Origin: Mactromeris polynyma
Lineage: Eukaryota > Mollusca > Bivalvia > Venerida > Mactridae
Reading direction: 5' to 3'
NCBI GenBank assembly: GCA_032209605.1
Contig: JASFXZ010000016.1
Span: 14,446,001-14,510,000 of the forward strand
Length of the DNA stretch: 64,000 bases
In this document: positions 33,801 to 45,539 of the stretch, piece after piece
Layout of the letters: each line of letters begins with the position of its first letter
Numbering within the stretch: position 1 is the stretch's first letter
Program-made: the position numbers and the translations under genes
The notes under the pieces: model-generated
What the model was told of the DNA's origin: nothing
Seen by the model: the letters and a program-made list of their open reading frames with translations, nothing else
Database searches by the model: none

Positions 33801-36800
33801 TGTTTGCCCGGACTGACGGACGGACAAATAACACATGCATATAAAATGAATAAATCCACTCTTTAAGAGTTTGGAGACTATTAAAACAGAATAATCGAAA
33901 TTAAAACATATACAGTAAAACTTTGAAACCTCGAACAGTTTTGGCTCGAACACAGTACATACCTCGAACAGGTTCTTAAGTCCCGGCGAAACCCTTTCTT
34001 ATTTCATATTATCTAACAGTAGATCACTCGAACAGAGATAGGTTGAACACTCGAACATGATTTGTGGTCCCTAGCTATCATTCCATTCATTGTTCACCAC
34101 AGATAGGTCGAACAGTACAATAAGTCACACCTTTCATTGACCGCTTAATATACCAAGTAAACAATTGCTGCCTGATGCAGCAAAGGTGTGTGCACGGCGT
34201 GAACAAATGAAATAGAACAACTGCTAATTTGAACTAACGGTATGTGTTTATTATGCTTTAATGTGTAACTATATATTAATGTATATAAAGTACGTTTGTA
34301 GTTTTAGTAGTAGTTTATGAGGAATTTATTAAGGAACAGACTAGTTTTTGAATGGATAGTAAAATATAAATAGAAATTGATAGTGTGGAAAACTTTCATG
34401 ATAATGAACATCATGCATGTAAATTAAGACAACATTATGCATCTCAAAATGCAAACATTGATTGAAACATATTAACATAAATCACAATCATTATCGCGGT
34501 AGAAATAAATAATGAAATACCGACACATAATTAGTATTTACTAAAAATTAAAAAAAAACAATAATCAATAAATGATATTCCATATCATGTCAAAATGTGA
34601 GATCACTTCAGTGTAATTAACAACATGTCAGTGGACAAACAGACATCCAGCATCACACACTGAATTAATCAAGCAATGTGTGAATGTAAAATGAGATTAG
34701 ACATTTTGAAAGTTAGAAAAATAGTGTAATTTAATGTAAATGATAGCTAAAAAGTGATACCTGAGAGAACTAAAATACTACCCGAATGAACAAGTGGTAG
34801 GAAGTGTAAGCAGGCTGTAGTATATGAATGACTATTATAATAAGGCAAAGAACATAGCAAAGAGAAATAAAACCGTATTTACTTATATCTCAAACATATT
34901 TACAGTGGAAAGAAATAATGCCAAACTGACCAAAATGCAACACAATAACTCAATACAAAAACGTTAATCACTAAATGATATAGCACCATGTCAAAATGTG
35001 AAATCACTTCAGTATGTAACAACGGCATGCTAGCATCACACACTGTATAAGTTATCAAGCAGTGTGAATGTATAATGAGTATAAACTTTGTGGATGACTG
35101 GATAATGGTGTAATTGTATAAGTAAATGAAAACTATAAATGATATCTGAATCTACAAAAGTGATAGGAGGTGTACACAGACTGGTTTAGTAGACATGGCA
35201 TATGAATGACTAGTGAGTAAACAAAATGAACATAGCAAAGAGAAATATAAACGTATTTACATATATCACATACATATTAACAGTAGAAAGAAATAATGCA
35301 ATACTGACCAAAAAGCAAAAACGATTACTCAATACAATCAAAGCAAACAAATGGGATGTGGGACGGTACCACTTGTCTCTGTAGCCAAGCTGGCAACTTG
35401 TTGCATATAAGTTTCTGTTTTGTAACTGAACAGTTTTATAATATCAAAGTTTGTGTAAATAGGTAAGAAGGTTTGCATGGAATATGGAATAAACAAAAAA
35501 ATAAGACAGAAATGTGAAAAAGAATAAAAATTTATTGAAAAAGAGTAAATATCTTTTCCTAGAGATCTTCAATCCGATTTGTTCTAGAAATGCTAGATTT
35601 TCAATCCAAAATAAAGAAAAATGATCAGTAATAATGGTAGAGTTATCTTGTTGTGGTGGGGTATTTTCCAATTAATTTTCAAAGCACAACTTTGATGAAA
35701 ATCTAACAGTTTATTTTAGAGATAAACACCAGACAAGGTGTTCAAATTTCGAGGCTAACAGAATTCAATATGCCCGACTTTGACCCGGTAATTTAAGCTA
35801 CAAAATTTATGTAAACTTGAAAATTCAAATTATAGCCCAAAATCATAAGTTATAAGAGACCAACATATTTATACTCCTTTTATAAAAGAAAGATTTGCAA
35901 TGCGGTATGCAAAATATATGATGTGTGAAATATTGGTTGAAATAAGAATACGAAAGTGTAGGAAATTCGATTCTTTAGAATATGCCCCGCTATAGACGCC
36001 TCTCGTTTAATTAAAACTGTTATATATACCGTCCATAAAACCTGACAAGCTATGCACTTAGTACGATGTATTATCAAAACGTCATACCTGAAAACTATGC
36101 ACCATAGCTTCATTTCAAAAGATTTTTCGTAGAGAAAAATAATGATCCAGGGTAAAAAAAAAGAATTTTGATTTGTGTACATAATGGGCCCTTTTCTGCG
36201 CTCACGTCCAATGTTTTCCAATTGTTTACATAATAAGTACATCTCGTACCCGGTCTTACCTTGTTTCCATCCAAACTTAATGCATACGATGATAACGTAT
36301 AATGGTCTATATTCATAGTAAATTATTATGCCTTCTCTCAATTCTCAGTCATTATACGATCTGACGTATTTGTGCGGAAAATTATCGTCCGGTTTTGGGT
36401 GATTTATTTTACCTGTAAAATAACAATCCGGACATAAAATTTGGTTCGAATTCCGGAGTAGGGAGGATCCGGACTGTGGGGGATTTTTATATGTCGTATT
36501 GGAGGAACTAAATCGAAGAAATTTTCCGGTTGCAGGAAGTTTCCGGACCGGAGAGTTTCCAGATTAGACAGTTTCCACTATACATGTACTATGTGACAGA
36601 CAATGCATGCGTATAAGAATAAACGAGAGAGAATAAGGTGACACATGGAATCATTTTTGCTTTCCTTTCATTTCTTTTTTAATTATTATTATTATGAATA
36701 ATAAAACAAATGCCATGTGTTCAACATTCTTAGTACACTTGCACCGGCAACTGTCTGTTAGGAAATATACGCGTAAACCGTAGATGCCTCGAACACTAGA

Positions 36801-37303
36801 TGGCTCGAACTAATTGCTAGGTCCGACGGCAGTTCGAGGTTTCGAAGTTTTACTGTAATAAAACTTGAAATAGCAATGATTTATTGGGTGGTCTGATGCC
36901 AAAGTGAACTAAGCCTCACATGGGTCATTTCTACAGTAGTTTCACAGTTGAAACAAGTTCTATGGTACATGAAAGTGCCTTCATACATATGTACTGTACA
37001 ACACTGCACTGTCAATTTTCTCGCATGTTTCCCAAAACCACAAATATTCATACAAGTGTCTGATACGGGTATTACTATCTTGACCTACGCGCCCATTTAG
37101 TGGTAGCATAAGAAATACCTGTTTCGGACTCGCGTATTGCAGTGCTATCAACCATTTAATAAAAGTTATGATGCAATGTTTTAGAGTATGTCTATATGAA
37201 GGTGTATGCTTGTACATAGAAGAGACTTTGATAAATAGATTAATTAAATATGATAAAAATGCTTACCTTGTTTTAATCTCCAATGTTTTGTTAGCTTAAA
37301 CAT
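29796..37303 (-). CDS. Alpha-1,3-fucosyltransferase, GT10 family (three coding exons)
   Basis: Golgi enzyme of glycosyltransferase family 10, which transfers fucose from GDP-fucose to GlcNAc in glycans (known for the family; acceptor not predictable here). Coding exons 37267-37303, 31268-31350 and 29796-30830 join in phase (37+83+1035 nt) to give 384 residues, the usual size. Topology is type II: 12-residue cytosolic tail, membrane anchor about 13-33, short stem, then the catalytic domain. Marks: IWIFAAHESP (about 115), YYLAFENALC and YFTEKLFDN (about 242-262, the GT10 signature), C-terminal CDICEK, and four N-glycosylation sequons in the lumenal part. The 5.9-kb first intron holds a 2.9-kb MITE. 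A copy of the first exon lies at 39094-39130. Which vertebrate FUT it is nearest to cannot be decided by eye. Confidence 0.93.
31268..31350 (-). CDS. Fucosyltransferase membrane-anchor exon
   Basis: GLLAFGILSTFITLYIV followed by HNANKQIKDPL: a single hydrophobic segment and start of the stem. Acceptor ATTTCAG, donor GTAAGT, phases 1 and 0. Confidence 0.85.
31850..31978 (-). repeat. AGAGAATAAG repeat member in the fucosyltransferase intron
   Basis: Reverse copy: TTATGTTTTGTGGATTGTTG to TATTCTCTCTCTTTT. Matches the family at 13015-13192. Confidence 0.6.
32330..32625. repeat. CCTTA/TAAGG-rich stretch, probable decayed MITE
   Basis: Begins GGTGGTATTCACAAAACATC and has many CCTTA and TAAGG words able to pair. 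No clean terminal repeat found. The rest of 31350-33240 shows scattered repeat fragments and no exon. Confidence 0.35.
33247..33487. mobile_element. CRE-MITE copy 1
   Basis: A 215-245 bp family with inverted ends GATTTCCAACCTCTTCT...AAGTGACGTCATTTC and an inner GTCACATGTGACGTCA. Four more: 48893-49063, 52421-52664, 54813-55027, 57331-57564. Every copy carries several TGACGTCA or near-TGACGTCA words. Confidence 0.75.
33913..36855. mobile_element. Pogo-like MITE (CAGTAAAACTTTG type) with 2.4-kb insertion
   Basis: Same ends as 5937-6680, TA on both sides. The outer parts align to that element, but about 34140-36585 is extra and AT-rich, with no recognisable transposase. In intron 1 of the fucosyltransferase. 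Confidence 0.75.
34555..35310. repeat. Diverged tandem duplication of about 370 bp
   Basis: 34555-34928 and 34930-35310 share ATGTCAAAATGTGA, ATCACTTCAGT, GAACATAGCAAAGAGAAAT and AGAAAGAAATAATGC in the same order, about 75-80% alike by eye. Confidence 0.7.
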
Positions 37304-37340
37304 ATCGTCCAAATTTTTTGAAAGGTTAACACATGAAATT
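37267..37340 (-). CDS. Fucosyltransferase first exon (start codon)
   Basis: ATG at 37303; MFKLTKHWRLKQ, a basic cytosolic tail; donor GTAAGC in phase 1, which fits the anchor exon. Coding part 37267-37303; the 5' UTR beyond 37303 is approximate. Confidence 0.8.
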
Positions 37341-39090
37341 CAAGTTTTCAAAGTCTTCTGAGTGTAAGTACTTTGGTTACCAAAAGCTAATACTAACAAG
37401 CAATAACTTGTGGCTTCAAGTCCATATTTACTATATCAGCGATCAAATACTACGTTAACCACTATACCAAATTCTCTTCATGTGATCAGCGTCTGTAACC
37501 TTGACGCGGATTAAGATTTTGTATTTGCGTTTATTTATCGTCGCCACCGGTTTTAATATAGTTCATGGCGAAGCGAACTGTATGCGGCGAAAATGCATGG
37601 TCTTGCCGCATATTACTATTTTATGTCTTGTCCTATTGAAAGTCATCATAAGTTGTACTTACACGACTTATACTAATTAATGTACGCTCAAATATCACTA
37701 ATTAAAACATTGTATAGCATGTGTATTTATAAGCTATTAACTAATAACGATATGATTTCATGATTTTTAAAGTGCACGATATCATCGTACATTTATCGCT
37801 ACACACTCATATGGAATAAAGTTGATATGGCTACTCCGAAAAACATAAGGGGTTCAAATGAACATTTTAGCGACGACGCTTCAGCCATCATTAAATACGT
37901 TTGGTTTAACAACAAAGCAATTAGTCGATAACAAAAAAACAAAAGTAAACAGACAGAAACGACAAGTAATTGACAAGCAGTGAGTAAGGGATAAAATTCA
38001 TATTGTCCGTAAAAAGGGAGGCAGGAATGTGTCTCGAACTCACACCCTATCTACTGGTCGAAGTTACTACGCTATCGCTACTGTCTACTTGAGCAATATG
38101 TCATCAACATTTAATACTAATCCTGAAGGTAATAGGCATGATAATGACCGTAAGCTGCTTTACGTGATTGTATTGGAAAGTGGGCATGGTCGAATTATCC
38201 TAACTGAGTTTTTAGCTGGGTGCTTTTGAAAAAACGTGCTGTTTATGACTCTGATATCATTGGAAAATTAATGCGAATGTAGAGCAAAATCCCCTTCGCT
38301 CATTTTGTACAAGGCCACGGACATATAAACCAAGGCGGATAAAAACCCCTTCATGAATTCTAAAAATTGAACAAAATACCTAAAATTATTTCAAACTGAT
38401 TTATAAATCTCACTGTATGATGATGGAGTATATTAGTTCAAGATATGTGTGGAATTTCAAGTATACACCACAAATATTATAGAACGATTTGTCTGTATTG
38501 CAGTATATATTATGTTCAATTTTATGGACAAGTATATTTATATATTTGCTCAGAATAAAACACATTGTTGATCGAAATTTAGCTGCTGCAAAAGAAAATG
38601 CGAAACAAGAGTCTTCTAGAAGAAATTAATAGCACCACGCTTAGCACAAATGTTGCATAAATGCAGTCTAACAATAAACTTTACAACTATCAACCATGGT
38701 CCAGCGAACAATATAGCACTCCAGTGAGGCTGTGTTCGATATACACATGCAGTTACAATATGAAATAGAAAGAAAGAAAAGGAAATCATCATGTTCAAAG
38801 TTAAAAGGGACCAAAATGATTTTTTTTGATTTTTTATCAAATTTACATATTTGTGAAGCTTAAAGAAATGAAGATTTTAAAGCCGTTTGCACAAATTTAG
38901 ATTTCCTTTTATTTACAGATTTCTCAATCCATTGTTTAGATATTAACGATTTTCCGCAATTCCAATGTATTTTTCTCATACCCACGTTATCGACGGTGGC
39001 TAAGCGAGGCGCTATGAAAGTTGGGTATGAATGAAAAAATGAGCATAATATATTAATTAACCGAACTAGCAATAACATGATAAAAATACA
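37340..39090. other. Stretch upstream of the fucosyltransferase without recognised gene
   Basis: Contains a MITE-K fragment (37440-37510), GCGGCGAA repeats near 37560-37620 and one arm of a large inverted repeat (37645-38100). Nothing else recognised up to the duplicate exon. Confidence 0.5.
37645..38100 (-). repeat. Left arm of a large inverted repeat
   Basis: Complementary to 42478-42970, with shared words such as GTAATTGACAAGCA, GACGACGCT and the tRNA-like end (AGCTCAATTGGTAGCGC in the right arm). Arms are about 75% alike by eye and 4.4 kb apart. Confidence 0.7.
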
Positions 39091-39093
39091 TAC

Positions 39094-39150
39094 ATTGTTT
39101 TAAACTCCAATGTTTTGTTAGCTTAAACATATTGCCAGAAATCCCAAGCA
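39094..39150 (-). CDS. Duplicate (alternative or relic) first exon of the fucosyltransferase
   Basis: ATG at 39130; MFKLTKHWSLKQ, one residue different from 37267-37303, with a donor GTATGT in the same phase 1. It could be an alternative first exon with its own promoter or a relic. An inverted copy of its upstream sequence lies at 46290-46412 without the coding part. Confidence 0.55.
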
Positions 39151-39747
39151 AATCGCTTGCTTATTGATGAAATTTTCTCCCTTGAAAATACGCTCTCGGC
39201 GGTATCGATTTGTCAGTCCGCCTCAATGTGTGGCTATAGTTTTATACATTTATACATGTATACATATAGCAAGGACGGAACGGTTAAAGGTCGATAGTCT
39301 AATATTTATTAAAAAATATCCTTAGTGATAAATATGAGAAAAGTGGTGCTACTTTTCTTCATACAAATGTACTCTACAACACTGCATTGTCACTTTTCTT
39401 ACATGTTTTCCAAAACCACATATTCAAGTGTCCGATACCTATATTTCTATCCTTAAAGCCAGCCTAGGGATTACCTGTATCGGTCTCGTGTTTTGCAGTT
39501 TCAGAAATTGTTTAAGAAAGTTACGATGCAACGTTTTAGAGTATGTCTGTATAAGGGCATTAATATGCCATTTTCTCAAAATTAGGCCATGCCAAATTGG
39601 AATTTTGTTAAGCGTCAACCTAAGTTCGCGAAACCTAGCTACCTATTCAAAAAAAAAACTCATAACGAAAAAACAATATCCTCAGATAATAAGTGATGCA
39701 TAATTTTAGATATTTTAATGAAAGAAACATAAAAAACACACACAAAA

Positions 39748-39970
39748 AAACGGTTTGTTTCAAAACTAGATCTATACATGAATAAATCTAATTTAAAACT
39801 GACTAGTTTTCACACAAATTGACTAGTTTTCACACAATAATCACATCGTTGTCGGATCTCAACTAAAATTGCCGTTGTCGATTCATGGACATCAAAAAAA
39901 AAAAGATAATTTTTAGCTTAGAAAAAATGTGTTTTTTTGGTTCGAGGAGCGCAAAACCTAGGCGCACGCA
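39748..39970. repeat. Second copy of the repeat at 1-240
   Basis: Matches 10-235 closely, from TTTGTTTCAAAACTAGATC to CGCAAAACCTAGGCGCACGC. A MITE is inserted directly after it. Confidence 0.75.
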
Positions 39971-39976
39971 ACCTTA

Positions 39977-40501
39977 GGGCGAATTTGTTTGTACCAAACC
40001 GGTTTGAATCCAAAACTGGTTTGTCAAACCTTTCATTTGTTTTAACTAACTGGTTTGAAACTAAAACAAGTTTCTGTATTTGTTAATAACAAATCTTAAA
40101 CTGGTTCATCAAACTGACCGAACCACCTCCAAGTGTGGTTTGTCTGGTTTGATTTATCCGAATAATCGTATACTAGTTAAACAAAATGGTGGACTGATTT
40201 TATGGCGGGTGACCGTGCCACTCATATGTGGGGCAATGTTTAAAAATAAATGTTTCTTTGCTATATGGGAACCTGGCTTTAAAATGGTCCACTATGTCAC
40301 GTTGCAAAACAGACGTTTTAAAGTTATTAACTCTGATTTTCTATCTCGCACAATCAAAATCACGTGGGCCATTTTTCATCGACTAAACCATCTGTTTATT
40401 TGCAGACCAATCTTAATCTAAACTGGTTTAAGTTTTTCTACCAAACTACAACAAAACTGAAACCTCAAACCTGAACCAGGTTTTGCAAAACAAATTCGCC
40501 C
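39977..40501. mobile_element. Harbinger-like MITE with TTA target duplication
   Basis: Ends GGGCGAATTTGTTT and AAACAAATTCGCCC, TTA on both sides, typical of PIF/Harbinger. The outer 100-150 bases repeat AAACTGGTTT and AAACCGGTTT words. Confidence 0.85.
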
Positions 40502-40699
40502 TTAGTGTTTACTGTATAGCATGTGCTAATTATTTAAGCGTCGTGAACTGTGGATGTGGACAACTGTGCTTCTCGGGTATTATTACACATAAAGCTCCGT
40601 ATTTCATCAATGCAGTGTAATGTGCTGATTTGACTTGTCTGTGATACATCATGAGCAGATTATTATGAAGAATTATTGTTTATATATTTTGTCAATAGA

Positions 40700-40835
40700 A
40701 AATACATCGTAGTTTATGTATATACATATGTATGTGTATGCGTGTGTATATGTATGTATGTGTGTGTATATATATGTGTATATGTGTGTTCATGTATATA
40801 TGTATGTATATGTATGCATATATATCTTGGTTAAT
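40700..40835. repeat. TGTATA/TATG microsatellite
   Basis: Alternating TGTATG, TGTGTA and TATATA runs, mostly purine-pyrimidine alternating. Confidence 0.85.
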
Positions 40836-41662
40836 GACATGTATACAGTATACTGATATGTTGTGCAATTTTGATGATGTTGTTTTTGTTAATGATTACT
40901 TGAAATGTTAAAATATTCATTATATCCATCTTTATAGTATCATAATGCTCTAGTGATGTTCGTGCATATCATATCTTCGATGTGTGTATATATATTGTGT
41001 ACTTATCTGTATATATGTTAAGCTCTTCACTTATGGAGGAATAAAAGTATCTATCTATCTATATTAAGATGTAGCATATTTTGATAGAAAATCTACCTTT
41101 AACTACACATTTCTACAGCAGATTAAAATGATGATGGTATTCCGACGACGGGTATTGTAATCTAATACCTTAAATTGAAACTTATACCCCAAGGATTAGC
41201 CGAACGTTTGAACTTGAATAAATACAAGATTGTGTATGTTGTGTACACACACCACTTGGTCATTATGCTTCTTACTCTGCACTTATAAGGTTTTGAATGA
41301 TTTATTTTAATATAGTGAACTCGATAAAGTACAGTAGAACCCGTTCTTCCGACCATTTTTTTACAAACGATCTCCTGTCTTAACAATTTGAAAAAAAAAC
41401 CTCATTCAATAAATGTGTAGCGGACCAGTTATTCTACCGTGACACGAAAATTGGGTTAGTCAGAATATATCACAAAAGTATGGTGTCGGATTTAAGCCAT
41501 CTATTCATGTCTTTATTTCGGATACTAAGATTTTATATATGTTTATTTCTCAATACATTAGACTTTACAATCTATGAGTATACCAAATTAATACATATTC
41601 ACAACATTTAGAATATATGTGGTCAATGGCCACATTAATACTATCAGAATATCATGTATATA

Positions 41663-41908
41663 CAGTAAAACCTCAATAATAAGACCACCCTTGGGACCAT
41701 TGAAAACAAGTCTTAATATTGAGGTGGTCTTAATATTGAGGTTGAATAAAAAGCGGAACAGTCAAAATGGACTTGAAAATTGTGGTCTTAATATTGAGGT
41801 GGTCTTATTATTGAGGTGGTCTTGATGTTGAGGTGGTATTGATGTTGAGGTGGTCTTATTATTGAGGTGGTCTTATTATTGAGGTGGTCTTTAAGTGGGG
41901 TTTTACTG
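41663..41908. mobile_element. Pogo-like MITE, 17-bp-array family, intact
   Basis: CAGTAAAACCTC at left, its inverse GGGGTTTTACTG at right, TA on both sides. Holds about eight GAGGTGGTCTTATTATT units. Confidence 0.85.
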
Positions 41909-42477
41909 TACATGTATATAGTTTCAACAGTTCTAGTACAATGTACATGTAAATACAAAATGTGATACAAATCTAAATAGCGTTAATTTTACATATAATA
42001 ATAAAATCTCATGAACCTATATAAGTATAAACATTGTACTGAAAAAAAAAGTATCTATAAATTAATGTAACTAAAGTAGGACATAGGAAACGTAAGCTGC
42101 ATGGGAGTATATTAATTCATATAAAATGTTTTGTTTCTCTTTTCAAATGATTTGTAAGTATACATGGCAAGGTTTCTTATACTTGTTTTGTTATTTGAAT
42201 TGATCAAGTCAATAAATTTAATGATATTTGCATTTTTCCAATAATTTTTTTAATATAAAATTTTATCACATAACTTGCACTCCAGGGTACTGTTTTACTA
42301 ACATTCTTACGTTTTGCGTAAGTTTTCGCGTAAATTATCAATTTACGCAAACCTTACGCAAAACTTAAGTCCGTTTTACTCAAATTGCGTAAGTTGTTTT
42401 CCACTTACGTGAAATGTGTTCGTAACTCTTCAATCGGAGATATAAATTTTGATGAAATATCGCTCAAAGTAGACAGT

Positions 42478-42970
42478 AGCAATAGCTCAATTGGTAGCGC
42501 TTCCGTCTAGTAACTTCGACCAATATATAGGATGTGAGTTCGAGACACATTCCAGTCTCCTATTTTTATGGACAATATTATTAACCAGCGCGCCTAAGCG
42601 CGCCTGGTTTTATTTTTTATCCCTTACTCAGTGCTTGTCAATTACTTGTAGTTTATCGTTTCTGTCTGGTTTTTTGTGTGTGTGTGTTTTTGTTATCGTC
42701 TAATTGTTTTGTCGTTAAATCAAACTTGTTTAATGATGGCTATAGCGTCGTCGCTAAAATGTTCATTTGAACCCCTTACGTTCAAGTAGCCATATCAACT
42801 TTGTTCCATATACTGTGAGTGTGTAGCGATAAATGTACATGTAAATCTACAGCACGATGGTTTCGTGCTCTTAGTGAATAGCTTATAAATACACATGTTA
42901 CACAATGTTTATTAATGATATTCGAGCGAACATTAATTAGTATAAGACGTGTACGTACAACTGTAGATGA
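42478..42970 (+). repeat. Right arm of the large inverted repeat, tRNA-like start
   Basis: Starts with TAGCTCAATTGGTAGCGC and GAGTTCGAGACAC at tRNA spacing, so probably a tRNA-derived SINE. Lies inside the element 42280-45533. Confidence 0.65.
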
Positions 42971-43002
42971 CCAACCAAATATATAATATTGTAATGAAAA
43001 GA

Positions 43003-43110
43003 AAACAACTACCTCCCAATGGTCTCGAACTCAGACCCAAAACTAAAAAGCTTAATTGCATTGTAAGGTGTGGATCCGCTACCATCTGAGCCATGTCCAA
43101 CTTTCTGGCT
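43003..43110 (-). repeat. tRNA-like SINE head
   Basis: Minus strand GGCTCAGATGGTAGCGGAT and CTGAGTTCGAGACCATTGG; the 40 bases between them are longer than in a tRNA. Confidence 0.45.
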
Positions 43111-43454
43111 CATCGCAAGATTCTCCAGATCTGATCGATATTGGCTACATGCTATAACCGATTATATATACGCCACTTTAACGTCTCATGATCATTATCA
43201 TTCGCGACTTAATTAGCCACCCCGCTGTGTTTAGCCAGCATAATATTGAATTATGTACCATTTTCGTCCGAGGCATTCTTTCTATAATCATTTAAAACGG
43301 ATAAAAATTGATACCGTTTCCCACTTCGACTTCGAAAGTCCCTTTATGGTGTTCGGAGGAATACCCATACCAGATCGACCGAAATACCATAAATGTGCAT
43401 TATTAGGGAAACATGTGCGTAGCGAATGTCGACCAGTTAAACACATTCATTTGC

Positions 43455-43735
43455 CTTTTTTCGACGCAGCCGTACTCAGATGGTTTTGCTATTTGCATAT
43501 CAGTGTTGTATAAACCAATCAATCTTACATTAACCATAACATTAAGGCAATTTTTCTTCAACCGCACAACGTGTGTAACCTTGACGCGGATTGGTTAACC
43601 TTTCGATAAGGGGTATGTTACCTTACCGAAATCCACTGAATTTCAGTGAATTCACCGAAATTCATTTTGGATCTGGAGTAACCAGCGCACAATCAATCTT
43701 AACCTTCAAATTGTTTTTTCAAGATATTTCTTGTT
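43455..43735 (+). mobile_element. MITE-K copy 4
   Basis: Full-length copy, GACGCAGCCGTACTCAGATG to TTTTCAAGATATTTCTTG, nested in the 3.25-kb element. Confidence 0.65.
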
Positions 43736-44939
43736 TACCCTGTCACAGTCAATAACATGTCTAAACTATTCTGTTTTTAAAGTATAATTATAATCTATTC
43801 GCAGTTTTTCGCTTTTTCCTAGACAAAATGCGGTTGAGTTTTGAAAACAAAATAGTTTAAAGGCTGTTTAAATTGAATCGTGATTGATAAAAGTAATGGT
43901 TTTTGGTAGACACCATTTTCTGATTTACGATAAGAGACTTGAGCTGTCACGATGTTATTTCTTGATATGAATGTAGTATACGTCTCGCGCTTTCGCTAGA
44001 AAATGAAAAGCTCAATGGACCCGGATATTCGAATGTTGTTGTTTGTTCATACATTTAACCAATCAATCGGGCACGTTCGCATTTGTTACGTGTTAGTCCA
44101 CAAGGACAGATTCTTCTGATAATGCGTTGACATGTTAAATAAACTGTATATGTAATACTATATGCACTTGTTTTTGCACTAAACAAAATTGGATTTGTCT
44201 AGCGTGTTTTCAGTCAAAATACGGGAACAGTAAAGACGTCTCGCCTAATTGTGCATAAAATAAATTTGCATAAAATAATTACAAATACGTCTATTTTTTG
44301 TATTTCCATTTCCAATTAAAATTACAAAATAAAATACGCAAGATAGGGCCTATACTGTGGTGCACGCTAATAGTTAAACCGAGTAAAACACTTTCATATA
44401 TACTTTCCACTTTGCCAACGTACCGCAGATTTGTATAATGATTTATATTAACATCAAAATATTTGTTTGATTTTCATCTGTGTAATGTATCCACCATTAT
44501 TGAAAGTTTATTAACAATACAATAAATATTTGTTTATCTTCACGGCGACATTCGGACTGGAATTTTAGTGCGATACCGGCTGCGCTAGACGGAGATTCGT
44601 GATAAATCATCATTATTATCTTAACAGGTAACACCAATGTGCGTTAGCAATTTACATGCTTTTGTCGCAACTGATAGTTTACAAATGTGTTTAAACTTAT
44701 TATTTCTGTGAGGTTTCTTTAAAATCCACAAGTCGGTCATATATGCAGAAGGCGAAGCGCTGACAAAGCATCGCATATGCCCACTATAATGCATTTGTAC
44801 ATAAATGGGTCATAACTGATTCGACTGACAATGGTTTAGAAACATTGATACATAAGTTTATCTCCTTTTCAAAATTAACTTTTTTGATATTGTTTTCTTA
44901 TTCAAATACACATTCCAAAAACACCTTTAAGAGAAGTGA

Positions 44940-45110
44940 GCTTAATACGGCGACGAGGCACATGTCCGCCGCATAAAGCTAGCGTGAACTTAATGCGGTG
45001 CTCTTCGCCGCATATAGTTAACACATGAACTTAAGGCGGCGTTCTTCGCCGCATGTAGTTCGTGCGCGAACTATATGCGGCACGGACTATATGTGGCACT
45101 ACAGAGCTTA
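44940..45110. repeat. GCCGCATATAGTTC palindromic cluster
   Basis: Several GCGGCG...CGCCGCAT units; at 45047-45081 GCCGCATGTAGTTCG and CGAACTATATGCGGC form a near-perfect hairpin. Related words at 37558-37620. Confidence 0.6.
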
Positions 45111-45539
45111 TCATGTAAAAAACATGTGATGCTAGTAATACGTAAACTGTACCTTCGTCATCGCTGAGGTAGGGTGGCTCCTATCTGTACGAGGCTTAAT
45201 ATCATTAACGATCAAATCATAAACTACGCCAATCAGATATCGTGATAATTTGTACTTTTATATAAGTTCACGATCCGTCTAACATGTCAGGTATTTCTCT
45301 GAAATGTCGAGCTCTTCGAGCGTTCATAAGGTCGGCCATTTTTACGCAAAAAGTAGAGATTTACGGTCGGTAATTTCTAACGTAACTTTACGCTCTAACT
45401 TACGCAAATACCTACGTACGCAAATATTAGTGAAACGCATTTACGTACAAATGTTGTACGTACGCAAAAACTTACGAAAATCTTTGATTTACGCAAGCGT
45501 AAGTATGTTAGTAAAACGGTACCCAGGAGTGGCATAAAG

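Larger units (their letters stand above)
42280..45533. mobile_element. Composite 3.25-kb element with GGGTACNGTTTTACTAACAT ends
   Basis: Left CACTCCAGGGTACTGTTTTA and right, inverted, CACTCCTGGGTACCGTTTTA; both continue inward into many TTACGCAA/TTGCGTAA words. Contains the SINE-like arm, a second tRNA-like SINE and MITE-K copy 4. No transposase seen. Confidence 0.65.

Noticed and set aside
35880..36341. 153-codon frame inside the pogo-like element
   Set aside because: No transposase or other motif, high aromatic and hydrophobic bias typical of AT-rich noise.
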